Of a stretch of 16,389 bases of DNA, positions 1-5,804 are shown piece by piece. The stretch covers positions 51,163-67,551 of the forward strand of contig FR898493.1 of the NCBI GenBank assembly GCA_000437515.1, read 5' to 3'. Positions within the stretch are counted from its first letter, which is position 1. Every line of letters begins with the position of its first letter. Both the position numbers and the translations under genes were made by a program. The stretch is from Acidiphilium sp. CAG:727. GTDB taxonomy: Bacteria > Bacillota > Clostridia > Christensenellales > Borkfalkiaceae. The notes under the pieces were generated by a model that made no database searches, had not been told where the DNA came from, and saw nothing but the letters and a program-made list of their open reading frames with translations.

Positions 1-40
1 GCTCGGGATGAGGCGCGGACAGGGGCTTGCTATTTATAAA

Positions 41-1432
41 TCATTCTATTCCGAAATATTTTACGGCGTTACGATAAGAGACGTCTTTTATGACTTCGCC
101 GACCAATTCTTCGTTATTCGTCATTTCTCCGTTTTCCATCATTCTTCCCAAGTAATTGCAAAGGATTCTGCGGAAATAGTGATGACGCGGATAGGACAGG
201 AAAGATCTGCTGTCGGTGAGCATACCGACGAATGCGCCGAGATGCCCGGTAGCCGTCAGGTCGTCGAGATGTTTATACATCCCGACTTTATTGTCGAGGA
301 ACCACCATGCGGGACCGTATTGAATCTTCCCTCTGGCTTCGTCGGACTGAAAACAACCGATAAGCGTCATTATTTCGGCGTTCATTTTGGGGTTAAGGTT
401 AAAAATTATAGTCCGAGGCAGGGCGTTTTCGTCGTTTAATTTATCGAAAAGCCTTGACATGTTTCTGATACTGTTATCTTCGGATATGCTGTCGAAGCCG
501 GTATCCAAACCGAGTTTTGCCAGCATAGCGGAGTTGTTATTACGCATCGCGCCGACGTGTAACTCGGTGCGGATATTGCGGCTTGCGTACAACTTCATCA
601 GGTAATACGTCATGTACCCCTTGAACGCGTCAACCTGCACCTGCGTAAGCGTTTTACCCTTTCTGCGTTCATCGAACGCTTCTTCGGCGACGCGCCTTTC
701 GGGCACTTCGCATACTCTTTCGACTGCTATATCGCTGGCTACCGTTCCGACTTTAATAAACTCTTCGAGGCGATCGGCTATTGCAGCCTCAAAGTCGCCG
801 AAAGTGTTGATCTTTTTCGTTTTCGATTCTAAAATCGCAATAAAATCGTTATATTTTTCCGCTTCTATATTCATCATCTTATCCGCCCTGAAAGCGGGGG
901 TAACGGTGAATTTATAGTTTCTTTTCCTGATTTCTTCAAACGTAGATAAATCGTCGAAAACTTCGTTGGTCGTAAAAATATGCTTTACGTTCGACTGCTC
1001 TATAAGTTTTTGAGGCGTTACGTCGTTAAGCGCGATATAATCGTTACACCAGTTCCATATCGTTTCGGCGTTTTCTTCGTTTATTTCGAGTTCGCAATTA
1101 AAAAATTCTTTAAGTTCGAGTTGCGACCAGTGATATAACGGATTGCCGAATGCGGTAGACAGAGTTTTACAATACGCGACGAATTTGTCGTGATTGCTCG
1201 CATCGCCCGTAATAAGTCTTTCCGGTACCCCGTAATTACGCATAAGCCGCCATTTATAGTGATCCCCTCCGAGCCAAACCTCGCACACGTCGTTAAAACG
1301 TTTGTTTTCGAGTATTTGTTTTTCGGACAGGTGACAATGGTAGTCGAAAATCGGCATATTTTCGGCGTAATCGTTATAAAGCCTTAACGCCGTTTTGTTT
1401 TCAAGTAAAAAATCGTCCTTTATATAACTCAT
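41..1432 (-). CDS. uxaC: Glucuronate isomerase (uronate isomerase)
   Basis: Predicted to convert D-glucuronate to D-fructuronate (and D-galacturonate to D-tagaturonate), the first cytoplasmic step of hexuronate breakdown. The 463-residue product has the family's usual length. It starts with the amidohydrolase-type metal motif FDYHCHLS (His32 and His34). It has a WLGGDHYKWRLMR segment near residue 53 and a C-terminal block around GMLTDSRSFLSYPRHHYFRR, all typical of UxaC. The ATG at 1432 is preceded by a strong ribosome binding site (AAGAGGTGG). It lies 11 nt after the pyruvate kinase stop, so the two genes are probably co-transcribed. No other hexuronate gene is visible, but the window ends 40 nt after the stop. 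The family assignment is recognition from sequence; substrate preference between glucuronate and galacturonate cannot be told. Confidence 0.95.
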   Translation of the reverse strand: MSYIKDDFLLENKTALRLYNDYAENMPIFDYHCHLSEKQILENKRFNDVCEVWLGGDHYKWRLMRNYGVPERLITGDASNHDKFVAYCKTLSTAFGNPLYHWSQLELKEFFNCELEINEENAETIWNWCNDYIALNDVTPQKLIEQSNVKHIFTTNEVFDDLSTFEEIRKRNYKFTVTPAFRADKMMNIEAEKYNDFIAILESKTKKINTFGDFEAAIADRLEEFIKVGTVASDIAVERVCEVPERRVAEEAFDERRKGKTLTQVQVDAFKGYMTYYLMKLYASRNIRTELHVGAMRNNNSAMLAKLGLDTGFDSISEDNSIRNMSRLFDKLNDENALPRTIIFNLNPKMNAEIMTLIGCFQSDEARGKIQYGPAWWFLDNKVGMYKHLDDLTATGHLGAFVGMLTDSRSFLSYPRHHYFRRILCNYLGRMMENGEMTNNEELVGEVIKDVSYRNAVKYFGIE

Positions 1433-1443
1433 AATTCCACCTC

Positions 1444-2856
1444 TTAAAGTACCTGAAGGTTAATCAGACTCGAATTGCCGCCTCTCCCGATCGGCGTACC
1501 GCCCGTCATTACGACTTTATCGCCTTTCTTCGCCAAGCCGCTCTTTATAGCGCACTCCTTTGCGAAATAGAACAATATATCGAGCGAGGAATATTCTTCG
1601 CTCATTATAGGCATTACCCCCCAGGAAAGCGCAAGTTTTCTGAATGCCTTTTTATCCGAAGTCATACCTATAATCGGCTCTTCCGGACGGAAACGAGATA
1701 CCATTCGGGCGGTCATACCCGTGTGCGTACATACGACTATGACTTTCGCGCCCAAATCGTGAGCAAGAGTGCAAGCCGAATGGGATAACGCTTCGCCTAC
1801 CGACGAAATGATAAATTGATCTTCGGGAATGACCTGTATGTACATTCTGTTATGTTCCGCCTGTTCTACGATCCTTGCCATCGCCTGAACCGCTTCGACT
1901 ACGTATTCACCCGCAGCGGTTTCGCCCGAAAGCATAACCGCGCTCGTGCCGTCGTAAACGGCGTTCGCCACGTCGGAAATCTCCGCTCTCGTCGGGCGTT
2001 TGTTATGAGTCATCGATTCAAGCATTTCAGTCGCGGTAATACAGCGTTTGCCTAAAATTCTGCTCTTATCTATAATGTGCTTCTGAATATTCGGAAGTTC
2101 CTCGTAGGGTATTTCTACGCCCAAATCGCCTCTCGCAACCATAACTCCGTCGGAGGCTTTTAATATACTTTCGAGATTTTCGACACCCGCGCTGTTTTCT
2201 ATCTTCGCTATCAGGTCGATATCTTCGCCGCCGTTGGCTTTCAGAAATTCACGAACGCATTCGATATCTTCTTTACACGAAACGAACGACAAAGCGATAA
2301 AATCAACCTCGTTTTCAATACCGAAAAGTATATCTTTTTTATCCTGTTCGGACAAAAAGTCGAGTTTTAAGTGTTTGCCCGGGAAAAACATACTTCTGTG
2401 ATCGGAAGTTTCGCCCCCGACTTCTACCGTGCAACGAACGTTATTGCCTTCGACCCCGTCTACGACGAAAATCATAAGCCCGTTATTGAGAAGTATTTTA
2501 TCGCCTTTCTGCATGGATTCCGTGATATTTTTGTACGATACGGAAACCATCGTTTCGTCGCCTAAAACGTCGTCGGTAGTAAACGTGAATTTGTCGCCTT
2601 TGCGGAGCGTAATACGCCCGTTCTTATATCTGCCCGTGCGGAATTCGGGTCCTTTGGTATCGAGCATTATCGGAAGAGGAATTTTGCGTTCTTCTCGAAG
2701 TTCCTTAACTATATTTATCTTTCTTAACTGCTCTTCGTGCGTACCGTGCGAAAAGTTAAGTCTGCATACGTTCATACCCGCGTCGAACATTGCCGAAATG
2801 GTTTCTTTCGTATCGCTCGAAGGACCGAGAGTACATACTATTTTAGTTTTCTTCAT
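1444..2856 (-). CDS. pyk: Pyruvate kinase
   Basis: Glycolytic enzyme transferring phosphate from phosphoenolpyruvate to ADP, giving pyruvate and ATP in the cytoplasm. The 470 residues cover the A, B and C domains, without the extra PEP-utiliser domain some Bacillota enzymes carry. Visible motifs are TKIVCTLGPSS at the N-terminus, Arg32 and NFSHG (34-38), DTKGPEFR (66-73, usually DTKGPEIR), AKIEN (217-221, catalytic Lys218), RGDLG (242-246) and ITATEMLESM (273-282, usually ITATQ). The segment LLNNG (122-126) replaces the common DDG at the A/B-domain hinge. The ATG at 2856 follows a modest ribosome binding site (GGTAGG). Two stacked promoter-like sequences lie upstream, and uxaC follows after 11 nt. 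Function is confident; the effect of the small substitutions is unknown. Confidence 0.97.
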   Translation of the reverse strand: MKKTKIVCTLGPSSDTKETISAMFDAGMNVCRLNFSHGTHEEQLRKINIVKELREERKIPLPIMLDTKGPEFRTGRYKNGRITLRKGDKFTFTTDDVLGDETMVSVSYKNITESMQKGDKILLNNGLMIFVVDGVEGNNVRCTVEVGGETSDHRSMFFPGKHLKLDFLSEQDKKDILFGIENEVDFIALSFVSCKEDIECVREFLKANGGEDIDLIAKIENSAGVENLESILKASDGVMVARGDLGVEIPYEELPNIQKHIIDKSRILGKRCITATEMLESMTHNKRPTRAEISDVANAVYDGTSAVMLSGETAAGEYVVEAVQAMARIVEQAEHNRMYIQVIPEDQFIISSVGEALSHSACTLAHDLGAKVIVVCTHTGMTARMVSRFRPEEPIIGMTSDKKAFRKLALSWGVMPIMSEEYSSLDILFYFAKECAIKSGLAKKGDKVVMTGGTPIGRGGNSSLINLQVL

Positions 2857-2876
2857 AAAACCTACCCCGTTGCGGT

Positions 2877-2925
2877 ATTATAGTTTTTACAAGCATATTA
2901 TACAATGTTAATAAGAAAAACGCAA
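2877..2925 (-). promoter_or_regulatory. Tandem overlapping promoters for pyk-uxaC
   Basis: Reading the minus strand, the distal element is TTGCGT (2920-2925), a 17-nt spacer and TATAAT (2897-2902). The proximal element is TTGTAT (2900-2905), a 17-nt spacer and TATAAT (2877-2882). The proximal -35 overlaps the distal -10. The distal -35 is also part of the 3' arm of the terminator that ends the preceding glycosylase gene. Both elements match the sigma-A consensus well; use of either is inferred. Confidence 0.75.
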
Positions 2926-2940
2926 CGTAAATAGTTGCGC
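2916..2940 (-). terminator. Rho-independent terminator after the glycosylase gene
   Basis: On the minus strand, a perfect 6-bp stem (GCGCAAC side 2934-2939, GTTGCG side 2921-2926) with a 7-nt loop is followed by five T (2916-2920). It lies just after the stop codon at 2946. Its 3' arm doubles as the -35 hexamer of the distal pyk promoter. Confidence 0.75.
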
Positions 2941-2945
2941 TTTTT

Positions 2946-3782
2946 TTACACAATGCTTCGTTTATAATAAAAAACGTATTGCTGAATATAACCCGAATCT
3001 TCGCCGAAAGAATTTACGAAAAATTCGTTGATTTTATTGCGGTTTTTCTCTGCCCCGTTAAAATCTTCCCTGTATAATTTTTCGATCCACGTGTCTACGG
3101 GAAAAGCGTCGGTTTTATGATACGCGAAAAGCGAAACGCAATCGGCGACTTTCGGTCCGACGCCCTTGAACGACATAAGCGATTCTTTCAATTCTTTCGT
3201 GGATAAAGCGGTCATTTTATCGAGTTCGTCGGCGTTTTCGATAAGTCTTTTTGCCGTCGAACGGATAAAATCCGAGCGGTATCCGTATCCGAGCCCGTTA
3301 TAAAACCCGACGTCGTCGTCAAAGAGTTCTTCCGGCGACGGAAAGGAGTAATATTCTTCGCCCGAAAACGAGTTTTTAACCCCTCTTGCCGAACAAGTTC
3401 TTTCGATTATGCTTTTTATTCTCGGAATACGGTTATTTTGCGATGTGAGAAATGAAAACAGGGTTTCGGTTTTGTCCTGATTGAGTATTCTTATTCCCTT
3501 GCCCGCTTCGGCGGCACGCGACACTATATCGTACCTGCTTTTTTTCGCGCGGGAATAAATCAAAGAATAATCCCTTGATAAATCGAAAAAATGACGGAAA
3601 TATCCTTCGTTTTCGGTTTCACATTCGATTACCGCCTTCCCGTCTTCGTTATAGGCGTAACAAGCCATATCTTTCGAAAAAACGAGATAACCTTTTTCAA
3701 AAGGCTTAAAACGGAATATCTGACCGCATTCGAGCGTATCTTTTACGTTAAAGAATTCTTCTTCGGTTATTATCTTCGTCAT
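2946..3782 (-). CDS. OGG1-type 8-oxoguanine DNA glycosylase/AP lyase
   Basis: Predicted base-excision repair enzyme that removes 8-oxoguanine and nicks the abasic site. The 278-residue product has an N-terminal OGG_N-like domain (LECGQIFRF, 17-25), SQNNRIPRIKSIIE (114-127), and a helix-hairpin-helix with the catalytic pair. The lysine is Lys211 in GVGPKVADC and the aspartate is Asp230 in AFPVDTW, matching human OGG1 Lys249 and Asp268. The frame is open up to 3929, but that would overlap rpmA on the same strand. The ATG at 3782 gives the N-terminus expected for the family. No Shine-Dalgarno sequence precedes it. A TATAAA (3790-3795) lies 7 nt upstream, so a leaderless message is possible. It sits where obg often follows rpmA. 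OGG1-like enzymes are scattered in Clostridia, and the assignment rests on the catalytic motif. Confidence 0.92.
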   Translation of the reverse strand: MTKIITEEEFFNVKDTLECGQIFRFKPFEKGYLVFSKDMACYAYNEDGKAVIECETENEGYFRHFFDLSRDYSLIYSRAKKSRYDIVSRAAEAGKGIRILNQDKTETLFSFLTSQNNRIPRIKSIIERTCSARGVKNSFSGEEYYSFPSPEELFDDDVGFYNGLGYGYRSDFIRSTAKRLIENADELDKMTALSTKELKESLMSFKGVGPKVADCVSLFAYHKTDAFPVDTWIEKLYREDFNGAEKNRNKINEFFVNSFGEDSGYIQQYVFYYKRSIV

Positions 3783-3797
3783 AAAAAAATTTATAGC

Positions 3798-3828
3798 AAA
3801 AAAGCGAGTAAAAATACTCGCCTTTTTT
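3798..3828 (-). terminator. Terminator after rpmA (potentially bidirectional)
   Basis: A perfect 7-bp stem (GCGAGTA 3804-3810 with TACTCGC 3815-3821) and a 4-nt loop. Six T follow on the minus strand (3798-3803) and seven T on the plus strand (3822-3828). It lies 10 nt past the rpmA stop and separates the ribosomal protein operon from the glycosylase gene. Confidence 0.88.
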
Positions 3829-3831
3829 TGA

Positions 3832-4110
3832 TTAGTTGTTTGCGGCGTAAACGCTGACTTGCTTTTTATCTCTGCCGAGTCTTTCGAATTTAACCACGCC
3901 GTCGATAAGAGCGTAAAGCGTATCGTCACTGCCGATACCTACGTTCTTGCCGGGATGGAACTTCGTTCCTCTCTGTCTTACGAGAATATTGCCGGCGAGA
4001 ACGGACTGACCGTCGCCGCGCTTAGGTCCTAAACGTTTCGCGTTACTGTCACGACCGTTATCGGTGCTACCCATACCTTTGTGGTGTGCGAATAAACTAA
4101 TAAATATCAT
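3832..4110 (-). CDS. rpmA: Large ribosomal subunit protein L27 (bL27)
   Basis: Ribosomal protein whose N-terminal tail reaches the peptidyl transferase centre. The 92 residues contain the hallmark GSTDNGRDSNAKRLGPKR (residues 14-31) and FERLGRDKKQVSVYA near the end. The start MIFISLFAHHKG resembles the N-terminal extension of Bacillota L27 that the cysteine protease Prp removes, with cleavage expected between Phe7 and Ala8. The ATG at 4110 is supported by GGAGG 10 nt upstream. Starting at Met13 would lose the conserved AHHKG tail. It follows rplU by 19 nt, leaving no room for the prp (ysxB) gene that usually lies between them in Bacillota. A strong terminator follows. Confidence 0.97.
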   Translation of the reverse strand: MIFISLFAHHKGMGSTDNGRDSNAKRLGPKRGDGQSVLAGNILVRQRGTKFHPGKNVGIGSDDTLYALIDGVVKFERLGRDKKQVSVYAANN

Positions 4111-4129
4111 ACCGTCTGACCCTCCGTAA

Positions 4130-4441
4130 TTACGCTCTTTCGGAAACAGCGGTTATCTTAACCTTGGTGTAAGGCTGTCTGTGACCCTGTTTCTTTCTTT
4201 CGTTCTTCTTTGCCTTGTACTTGTAAACGATGATTTTCTTCTCTTTGTCCTGAGCAAGAACTTCACCCTCTGCTACGTACTTTGCGGCTTCCGCCGTCGT
4301 CTTAATGCCGTTTTCGTCGGAAACGAGTAAAACGTTGAACGAAACCTTATCGCCTACTTTGGCGTTGAGTTTCTCAAACTTTACTACGTCGTCTACGGCA
4401 ACTTTGTACTGCTTGCTTCCGTTTTCGATAATAGCGTACAT
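4130..4441 (-). CDS. rplU: Large ribosomal subunit protein L21 (bL21)
   Basis: Structural 23S rRNA-binding protein of the 50S subunit. The 103 residues have the family start MYAIIENGSKQYKV and the conserved C-terminal block KKQGHRQPYTKVKI (84-97). The ATG at 4441 has a GGGAGGT ribosome binding site 11 nt upstream. It is the first gene of a two-gene operon with rpmA. It is preceded by a consensus promoter and a structured leader of about 90 nt, so it is likely regulated at the RNA level as described for L21 leaders in Bacillota. Confidence 0.97.
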   Translation of the reverse strand: MYAIIENGSKQYKVAVDDVVKFEKLNAKVGDKVSFNVLLVSDENGIKTTAEAAKYVAEGEVLAQDKEKKIIVYKYKAKKNERKKQGHRQPYTKVKITAVSERA

Positions 4442-4532
4442 CTGAAAAATAGACCTCCCGTCTAATCTCGCCGGAAAATATATTCGGGCGTTGCGTTTAC
4501 CGCAACTTAAAAAAGCCCTTTCCGAGCGGTTC
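4442..4532 (-). ncRNA. Candidate L21 leader RNA (5' UTR of rplU)
   Basis: Expected transcript start is near 4532. The leader folds on paper into a nested structure on the minus strand. An outer helix pairs 4526-4528 with 4469-4471 and 4519-4524 with 4472-4477. A 4-bp helix pairs 4515-4518 with 4486-4489. A directly adjacent 6-bp hairpin pairs 4501-4506 with 4490-4495, with a GTAAA loop. The ribosome binding site lies 3' of the structure. Position before rplU and Bacillota context fit the Rfam L21_leader family, but the match was judged by eye, not by covariance search. Confidence 0.6.
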
Positions 4533-4538
4533 TCAAGA

Positions 4539-4567
4539 ATTATACATTATTTACTTTTCAAAGTCAA
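4539..4567 (-). promoter_or_regulatory. Sigma-A-type promoter of rplU-rpmA
   Basis: Minus strand: TTGACT (4562-4567), 17-nt spacer, TATAAT (4539-4544). This is a near-perfect consensus promoter, as expected for ribosomal protein genes. The roughly 90-nt leader to the rplU ATG is long enough to hold a regulatory structure. Confidence 0.88.
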
Positions 4568-4583
4568 ATGAATTTTCGGTCGT

Positions 4584-4625
4584 TTGGCAAGAAAAAAGTA
4601 TTATTTTTATAAAAAAGGATATAAT
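4584..4625 (+). promoter_or_regulatory. Probable promoter of the 4645 gene
   Basis: TTGGCA (4584-4589), 18-nt spacer, TATAAA (4608-4613). A second -10-like TATAAT lies at 4620-4625 without a recognisable -35. Transcription from the first pair would leave a 5' UTR of about 25 nt that includes the ribosome binding site. It diverges from the rplU promoter within about 20 bp. Confidence 0.5.
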
Positions 4626-4644
4626 ATCCGCGTGAGGTGATATT

Positions 4645-5085
4645 ATGGAAGAAAAAAATATAGACAGAGAAGTTCTGATGTCCGTTTATAAAAACGCTCA
4701 TATCGGGTTACAGTCCATTTCAAACGTAATAGACGAAACCGACGACGAACGTATGAAAACCGAACTTAAAAACGAATACGAGGGCTATGAAAAACTTATC
4801 GGAAAGTTAAGCGGTTACATGAAAGAAAACGGAGTAGAGCCCAAAGACGTAAATTTTATGAAAAAGGCGTTTATGAAAGCCGCGATTAAAATGAATACCC
4901 TTACCGACGATTCGGCTTCGCATATTGCCGAACTTATGGTAAAAGGCACGGTTACGGGCATTACGGAACTTTCGGAAATTCTGAATAATCACGGCAAAGA
5001 ACTCGGCGAAAAAGTAAAGGCTTTGACAGAAGAATTGAAAACTTTGGAAGAAACTTACGAAGAAAGACTTAAAAAACTTATATAA
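4645..5085 (+). CDS. Helical-bundle protein, DUF2383/PA2169-like
   Basis: Function unknown. The 146 residues are almost entirely helical by composition, with no membrane segment or signal peptide. Likely helices lie at about 8-30, 33-62, 68-86, 88-115 and a highly charged 117-144. The pattern ELKNEYEGYEKLIGKL (40-55), then KMN (82-84) and SASHIAELMVKG (90-101), resembles the four-helix DUF2383/PA2169 (ferritin-like) proteins. It lacks the paired ExxH metal-ligand motifs of true di-iron ferritin-like enzymes. The ATG has an excellent ribosome binding site (GAGGTGAT, 7-nt spacing). The gene is divergent from rplU, convergent with a second four-helix-bundle gene, and followed by a strong terminator. 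The family call is tentative; that it is a real gene is secure. Confidence 0.85.
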   Translation: MEEKNIDREVLMSVYKNAHIGLQSISNVIDETDDERMKTELKNEYEGYEKLIGKLSGYMKENGVEPKDVNFMKKAFMKAAIKMNTLTDDSASHIAELMVKGTVTGITELSEILNNHGKELGEKVKALTEELKTLEETYEERLKKLI

Positions 5086-5099
5086 AGAGAATGTTAAAA

Positions 5100-5137
5100 G
5101 CGGCGGGGGCAAAAAATTTGCGACCCCCGCGTTTTTT
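5100..5137 (+). terminator. Terminator after the 4645 gene
   Basis: GCGGGGG (5103-5109) pairs with CCCCCGC (5124-5130). The interior can extend through GCAAA and TTTGC, and GTTTTTT follows (5131-5137). A longer alternative stem pairs GCGGCGG (5100-5106) with CCGCCGC (5157-5163), followed by six T (5164-5169). The region lies between two convergent genes and could stop transcription from both sides. Confidence 0.85.
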
Positions 5138-5170
5138 ATCTGCAAAAACTTTGCGACCGCCGCTTTTTTA
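5109..5170. repeat. Imperfect direct repeat inside the convergent terminator
   Basis: Two units of about 29-30 bp, near 5109-5138 and 5142-5170, share the order GCAAAAA, TTTGCGACC, CCGC and a T6 run. They differ by two substitutions and a single-base indel. The duplication creates two nested, partly competing terminator hairpins. Confidence 0.7.
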
Positions 5171-5671
5171 ACCCGTAATTTTCTTTAATTCTTCCCTTAA
5201 AACTTTAACGTGTAATTCTTCGTCGAGTTTAATGCGTTTGATTATCGCCGCAACTCTTTCGTTTTTAAGTTCCGCAAGTATTTTATCGTAATCCGCTATC
5301 GCCCGAAGTTCGCCGTTTATATCGTCCATAAGCATATTTTGCGAATCTTTTCCGTAAACGACTTTTTCCGGAGCGTATATTCTGCCTCCCGGTATAATCG
5401 TCGCGTAAACGGGAGGCAGTCCGAGTTTAAGTATCAGTCCGCCTAAAATATGCAGATGCCGCATTTCCGCAATCGAAATTCCGTCCAGAATACCGGCGGT
5501 ATCCTGCCGTTCGTAACTCGAAAAATAAAGCGAATGATACCTGTATTGAAGCGTAGCGGTCAACTCCCCGTACAGTCCCGCGTATGCAGGCGAAATTATC
5601 GTCGCGCTTCTCGCGTCGCATTCGAGACCGTCGGTATTCGGGTATGGCAAATCCAGAGCAATAGGTTTCAT
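5168..5671 (-). CDS. Ferritin-like di-iron four-helix-bundle protein
   Basis: Exact function unknown. The 167-residue protein carries the ligand pattern of ferritin-like di-iron (or di-manganese) proteins. One half has Glu36 (YGELTA) and the Glu69-x-x-His72 pair (EMRHLH). The other half has Glu121 (NGELRA) and Glu151-x-x-His154 (EELH). A Pro/Gly-rich loop (84-101) joins the two helical pairs. There is no rubredoxin-type CxxC domain, so it is not a classical rubrerythrin. A peroxidase, oxidase, iron-storage or manganese-catalase-like role is possible. The ATG at 5671 has GAGG 8 nt upstream. Its promoter region contains a LexA-like box over the -35 position, shared with the divergent radical SAM operon, which suggests damage-linked expression. 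The di-iron call is solid from the residues; the physiological role is open. Confidence 0.88.
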   Translation of the reverse strand: MKPIALDLPYPNTDGLECDARSATIISPAYAGLYGELTATLQYRYHSLYFSSYERQDTAGILDGISIAEMRHLHILGGLILKLGLPPVYATIIPGGRIYAPEKVVYGKDSQNMLMDDINGELRAIADYDKILAELKNERVAAIIKRIKLDEELHVKVLREELKKITG

Positions 5672-5691
5672 TGTTTTTTCCTCGTCTACAT

Positions 5692-5720
5692 ATTATATGA
5701 AAAAACACGAACAAACGTTC
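5692..5720 (-). promoter_or_regulatory. Promoter of the ferritin-like gene
   Basis: Minus strand: TATAAT (5692-5697) with a poor -35 (GAACGT, 5715-5720) 17 nt upstream. The -35 position lies wholly inside the LexA-like box at 5708-5721, so a repressor bound there should block it. The -35 match is weak, so the assignment depends mainly on the -10 and its spacing to the gene. Confidence 0.5.
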
Positions 5721-5721
5721 T
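5708..5721 (+). promoter_or_regulatory. LexA (DinR) box 1
   Basis: CGAAC-AAAC-GTTCT matches the Bacillus-type SOS box CGAACRNRYGTTYC at every position but the last. It lies 8 bp upstream of the -35 of the radical SAM operon and over the -35 region of the divergent ferritin-like gene. Confidence 0.75.
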
Positions 5722-5729
5722 CATTTTTC

Positions 5730-5758
5730 TTGACGAACTTATTTACCCATGATATAAT
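5730..5758 (+). promoter_or_regulatory. Sigma-A promoter P1 of the radical SAM operon
   Basis: TTGACG (5730-5735), 17-nt spacer, TATAAT (5753-5758). The expected transcript start is near 5765, inside LexA box 2. With LexA box 1 just upstream, this strong promoter is bracketed by operators, the layout of a repressed but highly inducible promoter. Confidence 0.85.
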
Positions 5759-5760
5759 AA

Positions 5761-5780
5761 ATGCGAACATTTGTTCGCAT
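5761..5780 (+). promoter_or_regulatory. LexA (DinR) box 2, near-perfect palindrome
   Basis: Core CGAAC-ATTT-GTTCG (5764-5777) within 9-bp inverted arms ATGCGAACA and TGTTCGCAT separated by TT. It starts two bases after the -10 of P1, where bound LexA would occlude the transcript start. It also covers the -35-like TTGTTC of a possible second promoter. Confidence 0.88.
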
Positions 5781-5799
5781 AAGTAAAATCGGGTATAAT
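5771..5799 (+). promoter_or_regulatory. Possible second promoter P2 (leaderless start)
   Basis: TTGTTC (5771-5776), 17-nt spacer, TATAAT (5794-5799). The -10 ends 5 nt before the ATG at 5805, so transcription would begin at or next to the start codon. This would fit the absence of a Shine-Dalgarno sequence. The -35 lies inside LexA box 2. The match is reasonable but could be chance. Confidence 0.4.
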
Positions 5800-5804
5800 G
5801 AATT

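Noticed and set aside
1..40. Stretch after uxaC at the left edge
   Set aside because: Only 40 bases with no hairpin or start signal that can be judged; nothing is called.
2429..2911. A 160-codon plus-strand frame opposite pyk
   Set aside because: Antisense to a fully conserved pyruvate kinase and it runs across the pyk promoters; no domain seen.
3783..3929. An N-terminal extension of 49 residues on the glycosylase
   Set aside because: It would run through the rpmA terminator and overlap rpmA on the same strand, and the OGG1 family N-terminus begins at the ATG at 3782.
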